Source of the DNA: JAKLKS01 sp964370855
GTDB lineage: Bacteria > Planctomycetota > JAJSAM01 > JAKLKS01
DNA: 40,869 nucleotides
Assembly: GCA_964370855.1 (NCBI GenBank)
Contig: CAYJMF010000032.1
Span: 1-40,869, forward strand
Reading direction: 5' to 3'
Below the pieces are notes generated by a model. It saw only the letters and a program-made list of their open reading frames with translations, did not search any database and had not been told where the DNA came from. The position numbers were made by a program, and so were the translations under genes. Of this stretch, positions 8,343 to 15,245 are shown piece after piece. How positions within the stretch are numbered: position 1 is the stretch's first letter; each line of letters opens with the position of its first letter.

Positions 8343-8783
8343 TCAGGGGGCCATGGTCAGGACGGCGCAGGGGGCCTCGCGGGAGACGGCGTCGGAGGTC
8401 CGCCCGTAGAGGAGGTGGGAGAGCCCGCTCCTCCTGCGGCGGGCGAGCACGAGGAGGTCGGCCTTGAAGGCCTCGGCGGCCCGGACGATCTCGTCGGCGG
8501 GCAGCCCCGAGGCGTAGCTCACCGCCACCTTGATGCCCTTCATCCAGGCCCGGGAGAGGAGCCGGCGCATGGTCTCCTCGGCGTTGGCCTTCATGCGGGC
8601 GCGGACCTCCGCCTCCTTCAGCCCGTGGAGGTTGAAGACGTCCTCCACGGCGCGGGAGTCGAAGACGTGGAACAGCTGGAGCCGGCCGCCGGTGGAGCGG
8701 GCGATCTCCGCGGCGGCGCGGACGGCGCTCTCGGCGCCGGGGGAGAGATCGACGGGGACGAGGATCCTCTTCGGACGGAACAT
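8343..8783 (-). CDS. Universal stress protein (UspA family)
   Basis: The 146-residue cytoplasmic protein is a single Usp domain. The N-terminal strand KRILVPVDLSPGAESAV carries the conserved Asp, and the C-terminus has the ATP-binding pattern RRRRSGLSHLLYGRTSDAV followed by APCAVLTM. The usual G-x2-G-x9-G-(S/T) is modified here, with arginines replacing the first glycine, so ATP binding is likely but not certain. Such proteins respond to starvation or redox stress; the specific role is unknown. The ATG follows GGGAGA. A hairpin directly after the stop suggests it is transcribed on its own. Confidence 0.87.
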   Translation of the reverse strand: MFRPKRILVPVDLSPGAESAVRAAAEIARSTGGRLQLFHVFDSRAVEDVFNLHGLKEAEVRARMKANAEETMRRLLSRAWMKGIKVAVSYASGLPADEIVRAAEAFKADLLVLARRRRSGLSHLLYGRTSDAVSREAPCAVLTMAP

Positions 8784-8816
8784 GGAGCCGATTCTCCCGG
8801 CCCCCGGCGCGGGGCC

Positions 8817-9287
8817 CTACTTCTTCCCCGGCGGGGGTCCCATCCGGACGAAGGTGGTCCGGGAGGCGGACCACCACTTCTCCCACTCCGCGGGGTCGGC
8901 GCCGAGGTCGATGCCGGAGATCTTCCGGAGGGTGCGGAGGGCGGTCTCCCGGGCCCGATCGTCGGGGGCCCGGAGCGCCCGCACGAGGATGTCCACGGCG
9001 TCCCTGTCCCGGCGGGTGCCGGAGCCGAAGCGCACGTCCGTCAGGAGCTCGTCCATGCGCCGGAGGTCGCGTTGCGCTGCGCGGAGCTGGAGCCAGAGGC
9101 CGGCGGCGACCAGGGAGAGGAGGGCGAGGGTCACCCGGTGGATCCGCCCCGCGGCGGGATCGGCCCCCTCCTCGCCGGGCAGGGCGGAGAGCCAGGAGGC
9201 GTACCCCATGCCGACCATGAGGGCGGCCACGGTCCAGTCGCCGAGGCGGGCGAGGAGGGGAGGAGTGGAGGAGGAGGAGTCGCTCAT
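8817..9287 (-). CDS. Membrane-anchored HEAT-like protein of unknown function
   Basis: This 156-residue protein has two hydrophobic segments (about residues 17-35 and 50-66) and then a soluble tail. The tail contains a short helical-repeat-like stretch (AVDILVRALRAPDDRARETALRTL) ending in ISGIDLG...WEKWW. HEAT-like domains closing on a W-x-x-W-[WF] motif recur elsewhere in this window (gene at 20244). The ATG at 9287 is chosen because the frame upstream of it is antisense to the neighbouring gene's end and lacks protein character. No enzymatic motif is seen. The function is unknown; a scaffold or regulator of an envelope process is conceivable. Confidence 0.7.
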   Translation of the reverse strand: MSDSSSSTPPLLARLGDWTVAALMVGMGYASWLSALPGEEGADPAAGRIHRVTLALLSLVAAGLWLQLRAAQRDLRRMDELLTDVRFGSGTRRDRDAVDILVRALRAPDDRARETALRTLRKISGIDLGADPAEWEKWWSASRTTFVRMGPPPGKK

Positions 9288-9364
9288 GGCGGGAGTGTAA
9301 GGCGCCCCGGTGGCGGCGGCGACATCGCGCCGGGGGGACCGCCGTCCCCCCTCCTCCTTCCCTC

Positions 9365-10897
9365 CTACCAGGTGTACTTCACCGTGTACGTCACCACCGC
9401 CTCCCCGCCGGGGGCGATCGTCACGGGGAAGTGCACGAGCTGCGCGTCCTTCCGGACGAAGTCGGTGTTCTTCTCGACGATCTCCGCGGTGATCCACCGG
9501 AAGAGGCGCTCCGCGACGAGGACCTCCACGGCCTCCTTCTTGTGGTTGCGCACCTTGATCTCGAAGGACTCCTCCATGCGCTTGTGCTCGTAGTCGGAGC
9601 GGAAGGCGGTCCTGCGCCGCTCGCCCACGATGTCGAAGGCGTCCCCCATGCGGAGGCGCACCTTCTCGTCCTTCGGCGTGTGCTCCACGCGGTCCTCCCC
9701 CACGAGCTCGGGGAAGCCGTCGGCCTCGTCCCGCTTGTGGACGCGCATGCGGCCCGCGGGCAGCGGGATCCCGAGGCCGTTGGCCTCCCTGTTCTCGATC
9801 TCCAGCCAGACGCCGACCTTGCGGTTCCCGGTCTCGCCGAAGTTCTCGTCCATGTTGGGGCCGCCCCCCCACCAGGGCTGCATCCCGCGGGTCCCGTCGT
9901 AGATGTAGACCTTGCGGCAGGGGACCCCGGCGACGGGGTCGAAGAGCTCGATCTGCTTGAGGGAGCGGTCCGGGAGGGAGGTCCGCCGGCCGAGGGTGTA
10001 GAGGTGGTACTCGAAGAAGGACTTCTCGGTGAAGCCGGTATCCGCCCCGCCCATGGCGGCGGACCGCTCCGCCGCCATGACCATGTTGGGGGCCGCGAAG
10101 CCCTGCTTCGGGACGCGGTTGAGGTCGCCGGCCACGAGCTTGAGAGCCGCGTCGGGGTAGGAGGCGCCGGAGTCGTTCCGCAGGGTGACCCAGGCAGTGA
10201 GGTCCACCTTCGTCTCGTCCCCGTTCACCACGGCGCCGTAGTCCGCCGCCCAGGACATGCCCGAGGTCTCGTAGGCGGTCTCCACGAGGTGGCTCCCGGC
10301 CTGCGCGGCCTCCACCATCCAGACGAGGGTCGGCTTCGTCACGAAGCCCGCGGGCAGGGGGCCGGTGTTGATGCCCCTCACCCCCTCTCCGCGCTGCAGG
10401 ATGCGGAGACCGTCGGCTCCCTCCAGCACGATCTGCCCCGCGTCGAAGGAGAGCAACTTCCCCACCGCGACCCCGTCCGCCAGCAGAACGGTGACGGACT
10501 GGCCCAGGTATTTCTCCAGGATCCGGTTCGCGTCGGCGAGGTCGTACTCGAAGGACTGCTCGAGGACCTTCGTCCCCTCGGGATCCGTCAGGGAGCGGAA
10601 CAGCACCGTGCTCCCGTCGATGCCCGCGGCGACCCCCTGGTGGCGGAGCACCGTGCGGCCGGGCTGGAGTACCACCCGCCGCCGCTCCTTGATGACCGAG
10701 AACCCGGGGGACGGGTACTCCCATGCGCCCGTTCGGGGATTGAAGAACTGGTTCATCTGGGAGGGATCCGTCGTGGGGGCGCTGTAGACGGTGACGGCGA
10801 GGCCCTCCTCCCGGTCCTGCGCCGTGGCGGGTCCGGGGAGGGCGGCGGCGGCCAGGGCGGCGGCGGCCAGCGGGATGCGGAGGGGGAAGTTCTTCAC
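9365..10897 (-). CDS. Exported DUF4139-type protein
   Basis: A signal peptide (about residues 1-26, ending PATAQ) is followed by a 480-residue beta-rich protein. The middle and C-terminal part carries the features of DUF4139 proteins: TKPTLVWMVEA, YETSGMSWAADYGAVV, and EIENREANGLGIPLPAGRMRV. Near the C-terminus are KDEKVRLRMGDAFDIVGERR and NHKKEAVEVLV. The biochemical role of this family is not established. GTG at 10897 follows GAGGTGA. The next gene upstream in the same direction is the small FmdB-type gene, 87 bases away, so they may be co-transcribed. Confidence 0.85.
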   Translation of the reverse strand: MKNFPLRIPLAAAALAAAALPGPATAQDREEGLAVTVYSAPTTDPSQMNQFFNPRTGAWEYPSPGFSVIKERRRVVLQPGRTVLRHQGVAAGIDGSTVLFRSLTDPEGTKVLEQSFEYDLADANRILEKYLGQSVTVLLADGVAVGKLLSFDAGQIVLEGADGLRILQRGEGVRGINTGPLPAGFVTKPTLVWMVEAAQAGSHLVETAYETSGMSWAADYGAVVNGDETKVDLTAWVTLRNDSGASYPDAALKLVAGDLNRVPKQGFAAPNMVMAAERSAAMGGADTGFTEKSFFEYHLYTLGRRTSLPDRSLKQIELFDPVAGVPCRKVYIYDGTRGMQPWWGGGPNMDENFGETGNRKVGVWLEIENREANGLGIPLPAGRMRVHKRDEADGFPELVGEDRVEHTPKDEKVRLRMGDAFDIVGERRRTAFRSDYEHKRMEESFEIKVRNHKKEAVEVLVAERLFRWITAEIVEKNTDFVRKDAQLVHFPVTIAPGGEAVVTYTVKYTW

Positions 10898-10984
10898 GGG
10901 TTCACCTCGGGGAAGGGGGACGGGAAATCGGGAGGAGCGGGATCACATCGGGCAGCCCGGCCCGCCGGGCTCGGGGCAGCGGCC

Positions 10985-11170
10985 TCAGCCGCCCCCCGGG
11001 GACGAAGCGGCCGCGGGTGTGGGCGCGGTGGAGGCCCCCACCCCGAAGGAGGAGAAGAGGCGGCGGAGTTTCCGGCCCCCGCAGTCCGGGCAGACCGGGG
11101 TCTCGCTCCCGCGGACGAGTTCCTCGAAGCGACGGGAGCAGGCGGAGCATTCGAATTCGATGAGGGGCAT
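10985..11170 (-). CDS. FmdB-type small zinc-ribbon protein
   Basis: A 61-residue protein starting MPLIEFECSACSRRFEEL with two knuckles, C-x2-C (ECSAC) and C-x2-C (CPDCGG), then RRLFSSFG. This is the FmdB/CxxC-CxxC-SSSS family pattern, annotated as putative regulators, whose molecular role is largely unknown. The zinc ligands are intact, so it should bind one zinc. The alanine/serine/glycine-rich tail is typical. The ATG has an AAGGA site at good distance. It lies between an exported DUF4139 gene and a zinc-ribbon membrane protein, all on the same strand. Confidence 0.82.
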   Translation of the reverse strand: MPLIEFECSACSRRFEELVRGSETPVCPDCGGRKLRRLFSSFGVGASTAPTPAAASSPGGG

Positions 11171-11238
11171 GTTCGTTCGGTTCCTTCACGGTCCTTGGAT
11201 GCGGCGCGGACCCCGCCGGTTCCCGGTCCGGCCGGAGG

Positions 11239-11994
11239 CTACTTCCCGCCCCCGGGAGGGGGCGGTGCGGGGGGCGCCGGAGCGGGCGGCGCCGGAGCGG
11301 GGGGAGCGGGCGCGGGTTCCGCGTCCTCCTTCCCGACCCGGTCCGGGTCGAGGCCGATGGACTCCATGAACTGGCGCCCGATGGCCGTGGACTGCCTCTG
11401 GAACTCCCGGGTGACATCGCCCAGGTCGTCGTCGGTGCTCCCCTGCACGGTGAGGTCGTCCCCGGTGTCGAAGTTGCCGTCGGGGCCGGCGCTGCGGATC
11501 TCGTAGACCCCGGCCTCGCCGGGCGCGTAGCGGAGCGGCCTCTGCCAGGAGTCGAGATCCAGGCCGTTCTCCTGCATCCGGAACTTGATGGAGGTCTTCC
11601 CGCGCGGGAGGGGGGGATCGCCGGGGTCCGCGGGATCCCCGGGATCCCCGGCGGCGCCGCCCGCCGCGCCGTCAGCGGCGTGGTCCTCGAGGACCAGCTT
11701 CTCCTCGGCCGCCTTGGCGAGGGTGTCGGGGAGGGAGCCGCGTTTCTTCGCGTAGTTGAGGACCGACAGGCGGTGGTAGGCGAGGATGGCCGGGGTGCCC
11801 TTCTCCTGCATCTCCTCCGCGGCCTTCTTGAACTTCATGCCGATGAAGGCGAAGCCGCCGCAGCAGAGGATGCAGAGGAGCGCGAAGACGGAACCCAGCA
11901 CGATCCAGAGCGTCTTCCGGGAAGAGGACCAGCCGCAGGCCGCGCAGCCCGAGGCCCCCTCGCCCAGCGCGGCACCGCACTGCGGACAGAACAT
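11239..11994 (-). CDS. Zinc-ribbon membrane protein with GspG-like C-terminal domain
   Basis: The N-terminus is a zinc ribbon (C3-x2-C6 and C17-x2-C20 with a CxxCG spacing), followed by one membrane helix (about residues 28-52). The outer part contains LAYHRLSVLNYAKKRGSLPDTL and a region like type II secretion pseudopilin GspG tails: DSWQRPLRY, then YEIRSAGPDGNFDTGDDLTV, where acidic residues normally bind calcium. The last 20 residues are a PAPAPP repeat. The zinc ribbon replaces the prepilin leader, so this is not a true pseudopilin; it may be a membrane sensor or assembly factor. The ATG is preceded by GGGAGG. Function unknown. Confidence 0.72.
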   Translation of the reverse strand: MFCPQCGAALGEGASGCAACGWSSSRKTLWIVLGSVFALLCILCCGGFAFIGMKFKKAAEEMQEKGTPAILAYHRLSVLNYAKKRGSLPDTLAKAAEEKLVLEDHAADGAAGGAAGDPGDPADPGDPPLPRGKTSIKFRMQENGLDLDSWQRPLRYAPGEAGVYEIRSAGPDGNFDTGDDLTVQGSTDDDLGDVTREFQRQSTAIGRQFMESIGLDPDRVGKEDAEPAPAPPAPAPPAPAPPAPPPPGGGK

Positions 11995-12101
11995 GTCGGC
12001 CGTCCTCCCGGGAAACGACTCCTGACGAGGGTAACCGGCGGGAGGCGCGGGGGTTCAGCCTTCGCGGCGGAGGAGGGGCGGGGGCCCCCCCGCCCTCCGA
12101 C

Positions 12102-12524
12102 TCACCCGAAGAGCCACTTGAAGAACTCCTGGATGCCCTTCACGGGGAGGGCGAAGAGGAGTCCTCCGATGAAGGCCCCCAGGGCCACGACCAGGAGCCC
12201 CCCGTAGAAGATGGCCTCCCCGTTCCCGGATCCGTCCCGGACGGCCAGGGAGAAGCCCCACCCCGCGGCGACGGCCCCGGCGATCATGCCGAGCCAGCCG
12301 GCGGCGAACAGCGCGGGGTCCTCGTCGAAGCGGACCCGGCCGAAGGGCTCGGGGAGCAGGTCGCCGAGGGCGCTGCCCCGGGAGACCGTCACCCCCTCGC
12401 CCCCCTCGCCCGTGGACGTGGAGGCGCAGGAGGGGAGGAGGAACACCCCCGCGAGGAGAAGGAGGAGGAGAGCCCCCCCGCGACCCGCGGGGGGAAGTCG
12501 AAGGAACCGCGATCCGCCGCCCAT
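12102..12524 (-). CDS. Putative lipoprotein with C-terminal membrane segments
   Basis: ATG at 12524 follows a GGGAGA site and starts a 140-residue protein with a hydrophobic leader (LLLLLLAGVFLLPSC) whose cysteine fits a lipobox. Two further hydrophobic segments (about residues 75-95 and 105-125, the latter FYGGLLVVALGAFIGGLLFAL) suggest it is also membrane-embedded. The open frame extends 61 codons further upstream across the vapBC promoter, but that part is low-complexity and lacks a start signal. It is transcribed divergently from vapB. No family is recognised. Confidence 0.6.
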   Translation of the reverse strand: MGGGSRFLRLPPAGRGGALLLLLLAGVFLLPSCASTSTGEGGEGVTVSRGSALGDLLPEPFGRVRFDEDPALFAAGWLGMIAGAVAAGWGFSLAVRDGSGNGEAIFYGGLLVVALGAFIGGLLFALPVKGIQEFFKWLFG

Positions 12525-12626
12525 GGTCGATCTCCCGGGGCAGCCGCCGGGCCCACCCCCGACGGCAGGGTACGCCCCTTCTCCGCCCCCGTCAACGCCC
12601 CGGCCCCGGAAAGGGCACGGGACCGC

Positions 12627-12655
12627 TTGCTCCTGCATGCACGTGCATGTATCAT
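12627..12655 (+). promoter_or_regulatory. vapBC promoter with palindromic operator between -35 and -10
   Basis: TTGCTC (12627-12632) and TATCAT (12650-12655) are separated by exactly 17 bases. The spacer contains a perfect 14-bp palindrome, CATGCACGTGCATG (12636-12649), ending next to the -10. A repressor bound there would block RNA polymerase, as expected for autoregulation by a ribbon-helix-helix antitoxin with its toxin. The GTG start of vapB is 19 bases after the -10, behind a GGGAGGTGA ribosome site. Confidence 0.7.
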
Positions 12656-12674
12656 CGGGGACGGGAGGTGACCC

Positions 12675-12914
12675 GTGCGGACCACCATCGAGATGCGCGA
12701 CGAGCACCGGGCCCGGCTGCTCACCCTGGCCGCCCGCCGCGGGACGAAGGGCTTCTCGGACCTCGTGGCCGAGGCCATCGAGGCCTACCTGGAGGCGGAG
12801 GCGGGACGCGAGGAGGGGATCCGGGACGCCCTCGCGCTGCGCGGCTCGCTTCCCGGAGCGGCCGCCGATCGCCTCCGCGGCGAGGTGGAGCGCCTCCGGA
12901 GGGAGTGGCGGTGA
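12675..12914 (+). CDS. vapB: Ribbon-helix-helix antitoxin (VapB-like)
   Basis: This 79-residue protein begins with a short strand (MRTTIEMRDEHRARLL), then GTKGFSDLVAEAIEAYL, the strand-helix-helix arrangement of a MetJ/Arc-type DNA-binding antitoxin. The charged C-terminus (DRLRGEVERLRREWR) would wrap the toxin. It dimerises, binds the operator upstream of its own promoter and neutralises the VapC toxin encoded next. GTG at 12675 follows GGGAGGTGA. The stop overlaps the toxin start by four bases (GTGA), giving translational coupling. Confidence 0.85.
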   Translation: MRTTIEMRDEHRARLLTLAARRGTKGFSDLVAEAIEAYLEAEAGREEGIRDALALRGSLPGAAADRLRGEVERLRREWR

Positions 12915-13297
12915 TCCTCGCCGACACCGACGTCCTCATCGACTTCCTCGGCGGCCGGGAGCCCGGCGCCTCCGCCGTGGCCCGGGCCCTCGGGGAGGGG
13001 AGGCTCGGCGTCTCCGCCGTCACGGCCTTCGAACTCCTCGCCGGGGCGCGGACGGCCCGGGACCGGACCCGCATCGAACGCCTGCTCGCCCCCCTCGCCT
13101 TCCTCCCCCTCGGGGCGGAGGAGGCCGCCCGGGCGGCGGCCCTGTCGCGGGATCTCCGGGCGAAGGGGACCCCCATCGGGACGGCGGATACCCTCATCGC
13201 CGGCACGGCCCTGGCGCAGGGCGCCCGCCTCCTCACGCGCAACGCGAGGCACTTCGGCCGCGCGCAGGGGCTCTCCCTGGCCCCCCTCGAGGAGTAG
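12911..13297 (+). CDS. vapC: PIN-domain ribonuclease toxin (VapC-like)
   Basis: The 128-residue PIN domain carries the acidic active-site residues that bind Mg/Mn: D5 and D7 in ILADTDVLIDF, E41 in AFELLAGA, and D93 in IGTADTLIAG. The fourth acidic position is occupied by N111 in LLTRNARHF, a variant common in this family. VapC toxins cut tRNA or rRNA and halt translation; the target cannot be predicted here. GTG at 12911 is preferred to GTG at 12905 because GGAGGG at 12898 is correctly spaced for it. The stop codon abuts the stop of xseB on the other strand with no intervening base. Confidence 0.88.
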   Translation: MILADTDVLIDFLGGREPGASAVARALGEGRLGVSAVTAFELLAGARTARDRTRIERLLAPLAFLPLGAEEAARAAALSRDLRAKGTPIGTADTLIAGTALAQGARLLTRNARHFGRAQGLSLAPLEE

Positions 13298-13537
13298 CTA
13301 CGCCGGGGGCTCCATGGGCTTCGTCTCCAGGGTCCCGTCGGCGCGGCGGGTCAGGGTCTCGATGCGCTTCTCCGCGGCGTCGAGGATCCCGTGGCACTCG
13401 CGCAGCGCCGCCACGGCCCTCTCGTAGTGGGCGATGGATTCCTCGAGGGGCAGGGAGCCGGATTCCAGCTCCCGAACGATGGCCTCGGCCTCCTGCAGGT
13501 GCTCCTCGAAGGACTTCAGCGGCTTCTTCCCGGCCAT
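13298..13537 (-). CDS. xseB: Exodeoxyribonuclease VII small subunit
   Basis: XseB pairs with XseA to form exonuclease VII, which degrades single-stranded DNA from both ends. The 79-residue all-helical protein has the family signature SFEEHLQEAEAIVRELESG followed by LPLEESIAHYERAV, ending in a short acidic tail. The ATG is preceded by GGGAGGTAG, a ribosome site that overlaps the stop codon of the gene upstream. It is the last gene of an xseA / L7-L12-domain / xseB run and ends flush against vapC. Confidence 0.93.
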   Translation of the reverse strand: MAGKKPLKSFEEHLQEAEAIVRELESGSLPLEESIAHYERAVAALRECHGILDAAEKRIETLTRRADGTLETKPMEPPA

Positions 13538-13541
13538 GGAC

Positions 13542-14003
13542 CTACCTCCCCTGCCCGTCCTTCAGGACGATCTCCACACCGGCGCCGGAGGCGGCCAGCG
13601 CCTCCCGGATCCGCGCGGCCTGCTCCGGGGTCGCGGCGCGGGTCAGCACCGCCGTTCCCCCCTCGAGGGCCGCGTCCACCACGTCCTTCCCGTCCTTGAG
13701 CCCGAGCCCGGGCACCGCTTCGCGGAGCGCACGGATGGCCTCCAGCCTGCTCCCTCCCGCGACGCGGATTTCGACGGTGACGGAATCCGGCCCCGGGACC
13801 CCGAAGGGGTCCGCGGGGGCCGCCTCCTCCCCCCCGCACTTCGATTGGGCCCCGATGCCCATGCCCGCCCGCAGGACGTCCCACAGGGCGACGGCGGCGG
13901 CGAAGATCCCCCAGCCCGTGGAGCCGTCGCGGAACCACATCACCGACAGCATCCCGAAGAGGACCGCACCGATGGCGTAGAAGGCGATGGTGGTCCGGCT
14001 CAC
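13542..14003 (-). CDS. Membrane protein with ribosomal L7/L12 C-terminal-like domain
   Basis: This 153-residue protein has two N-terminal hydrophobic segments (about 5-20 and 28-45), a linker, and a C-terminal domain (about 78-150) resembling the bL12 C-terminal fold. The evidence is VTVEIRVAGGSRLEAIRALRE, then GLGLKDGKDVVDAA, where bL12 reads GLGLKEAKDLVE, and TPEQAARIREALAASGAGVEI. The GTG start overlaps the xseA TGA by four bases, and its stop lies five bases before the xseB start, so it is embedded in the exonuclease VII operon. In bL12 this face contacts translation factors; a membrane-bound protein-binding role is inference. Confidence 0.75.
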   Translation of the reverse strand: MSRTTIAFYAIGAVLFGMLSVMWFRDGSTGWGIFAAAVALWDVLRAGMGIGAQSKCGGEEAAPADPFGVPGPDSVTVEIRVAGGSRLEAIRALREAVPGLGLKDGKDVVDAALEGGTAVLTRAATPEQAARIREALAASGAGVEIVLKDGQGR

Positions 14004-15211
14004 GGCGCCCCCCGCCCGTCCTCGACGGCCTCGACCACGGAGCGGATCCTCCCCCGCAGCAGCCGGGTGGCGATGCGGTCCCCGGGGACCACGGAGGAGG
14101 CCTCCGCCAGGGGGGCCCCGCTCCCCTCCCGGGTGGTCACGCTGAAACCCCGCGCCAGCACCCGGAGGGGGGAGACGCTCTCCACGAGCCCCGCCGCGGC
14201 GGCGAGGCGATCGCGGCGGCGGAGAGCGCCGACGCGGGCCCCCTGGTCGAGCCGGCGGCGGAGGTCGTCCACCCTCTGTGCGAGATCGTGGACCCGGTCC
14301 ACGGGCCGGCGCAGCGCGTGGCGCTGCCCGAGGGAATCCACCCGCTCCCGGGCGAGACCCAGGCGTGCGCGCAGGCCGTCGTCGAGGCGGGAGCGGTGGT
14401 GGCCAAGCTCCCGGAGGATCTGCTCCCGCACGGGGGCGGCCATCTCCGCGGCGGCCGTGGGAGTGGAGACCCGGAGGTCGGCCACCATGTCGGCCACGGT
14501 CCAGTCCCCCTCGTGGCCCACGGCGCTCACCACGGGGGCGTGGCAGGCAGCCATGGCCCGGGCCACGGCCTCGTCGTTGAAGGCCCCGAGGTCCTCCGCG
14601 GAACCGCCCCCCCGGCCGACGATGACCACGTCGAATCCGCCGGCCTCGTCGATGTCGCGGAGCGCCCGCGCCACCTCCGCCGCCGCCGTCTCCCCCTGGA
14701 CCCGCACGGGGCGCAGCGTCACCCAGGCGCGGGGGTTCCGGCGGAGGATGTTGCGCAGGAGGTCCCGGATGGCCTGCCCCGTGGGCGATGTGACGATGCC
14801 GATGCGGCGCGGGAGGAGGGGAAGGGGGCGCTTGCGGGACTCGGAGAAGAGCCCCTCGGCGGCGAGTTTCCGCTTCAGCTCCTCGAGGGCGAGCGCCGCG
14901 GCCCCCGCGCCCACGGGGTCCAGGGCGTCGGCGACGAGCTGGTACTTGCCGTGGGGGGCGTAGAGGTCGATGTGGCCCGAGGCCACGACCTCCATGCCGT
15001 CCTTCACCGGGAACTTCAGGCGCCCCGCCTGCCCGCGCCACATCACGGCGCCGAGGGAGGCGCCCCGGTCCTTCAGCGAGAAGTAGACGTGGCCCGAGGC
15101 CGCGGGCCGCCAGTTGCTCACCTCGCCCCGGACCAGGACGTCCGTGAAGTGGCCCTCGACGACCTCCTTCAGGGCGAAGGTGACCTCGGAGACGGTGAGC
15201 GGGCCGGCCAT
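14000..15211 (-). CDS. xseA: Exodeoxyribonuclease VII large subunit
   Basis: XseA is the catalytic subunit of exonuclease VII. The 403-residue protein starts with the OB-fold (LTVSEVTFALKEVVEGHFTDVLVRGEVSN, residues 5-33). It then has the nuclease domain with RIGIVTSPTGQAIRD (about 135-150), VIVGRGGGSAEDL (about 198-210), and VVSAVGHEGDW followed by ADLRVSTPTAAAE (about 230-258). A coiled-coil region follows, then the conserved LARGFSV near residue 357. The ATG at 15211 begins exactly at the conserved N-terminus. It is the first gene of the xseA-xseB run, 34 bases after rny, which may share its transcript. Confidence 0.95.
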   Translation of the reverse strand: MAGPLTVSEVTFALKEVVEGHFTDVLVRGEVSNWRPAASGHVYFSLKDRGASLGAVMWRGQAGRLKFPVKDGMEVVASGHIDLYAPHGKYQLVADALDPVGAGAAALALEELKRKLAAEGLFSESRKRPLPLLPRRIGIVTSPTGQAIRDLLRNILRRNPRAWVTLRPVRVQGETAAAEVARALRDIDEAGGFDVVIVGRGGGSAEDLGAFNDEAVARAMAACHAPVVSAVGHEGDWTVADMVADLRVSTPTAAAEMAAPVREQILRELGHHRSRLDDGLRARLGLARERVDSLGQRHALRRPVDRVHDLAQRVDDLRRRLDQGARVGALRRRDRLAAAAGLVESVSPLRVLARGFSVTTREGSGAPLAEASSVVPGDRIATRLLRGRIRSVVEAVEDGRGAP

Positions 15212-15245
15212 GGCGTGGAGAGTACCCCGTCCCCCTCCCTCCCCC

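Noticed and set aside
7236..9593. Plus-strand 785-codon frame across the polyprenyl synthase and usp genes
   Set aside because: Composition is GEV/HEV-repetitive with no family, spans several minus-strand genes and has no start signal.
8817..10724. Minus-strand 635-codon frame suggesting a long fusion protein
   Set aside because: Only its last 156 codons look like protein and have their own ATG; the upstream part is the DUF4139 gene read in the wrong frame.
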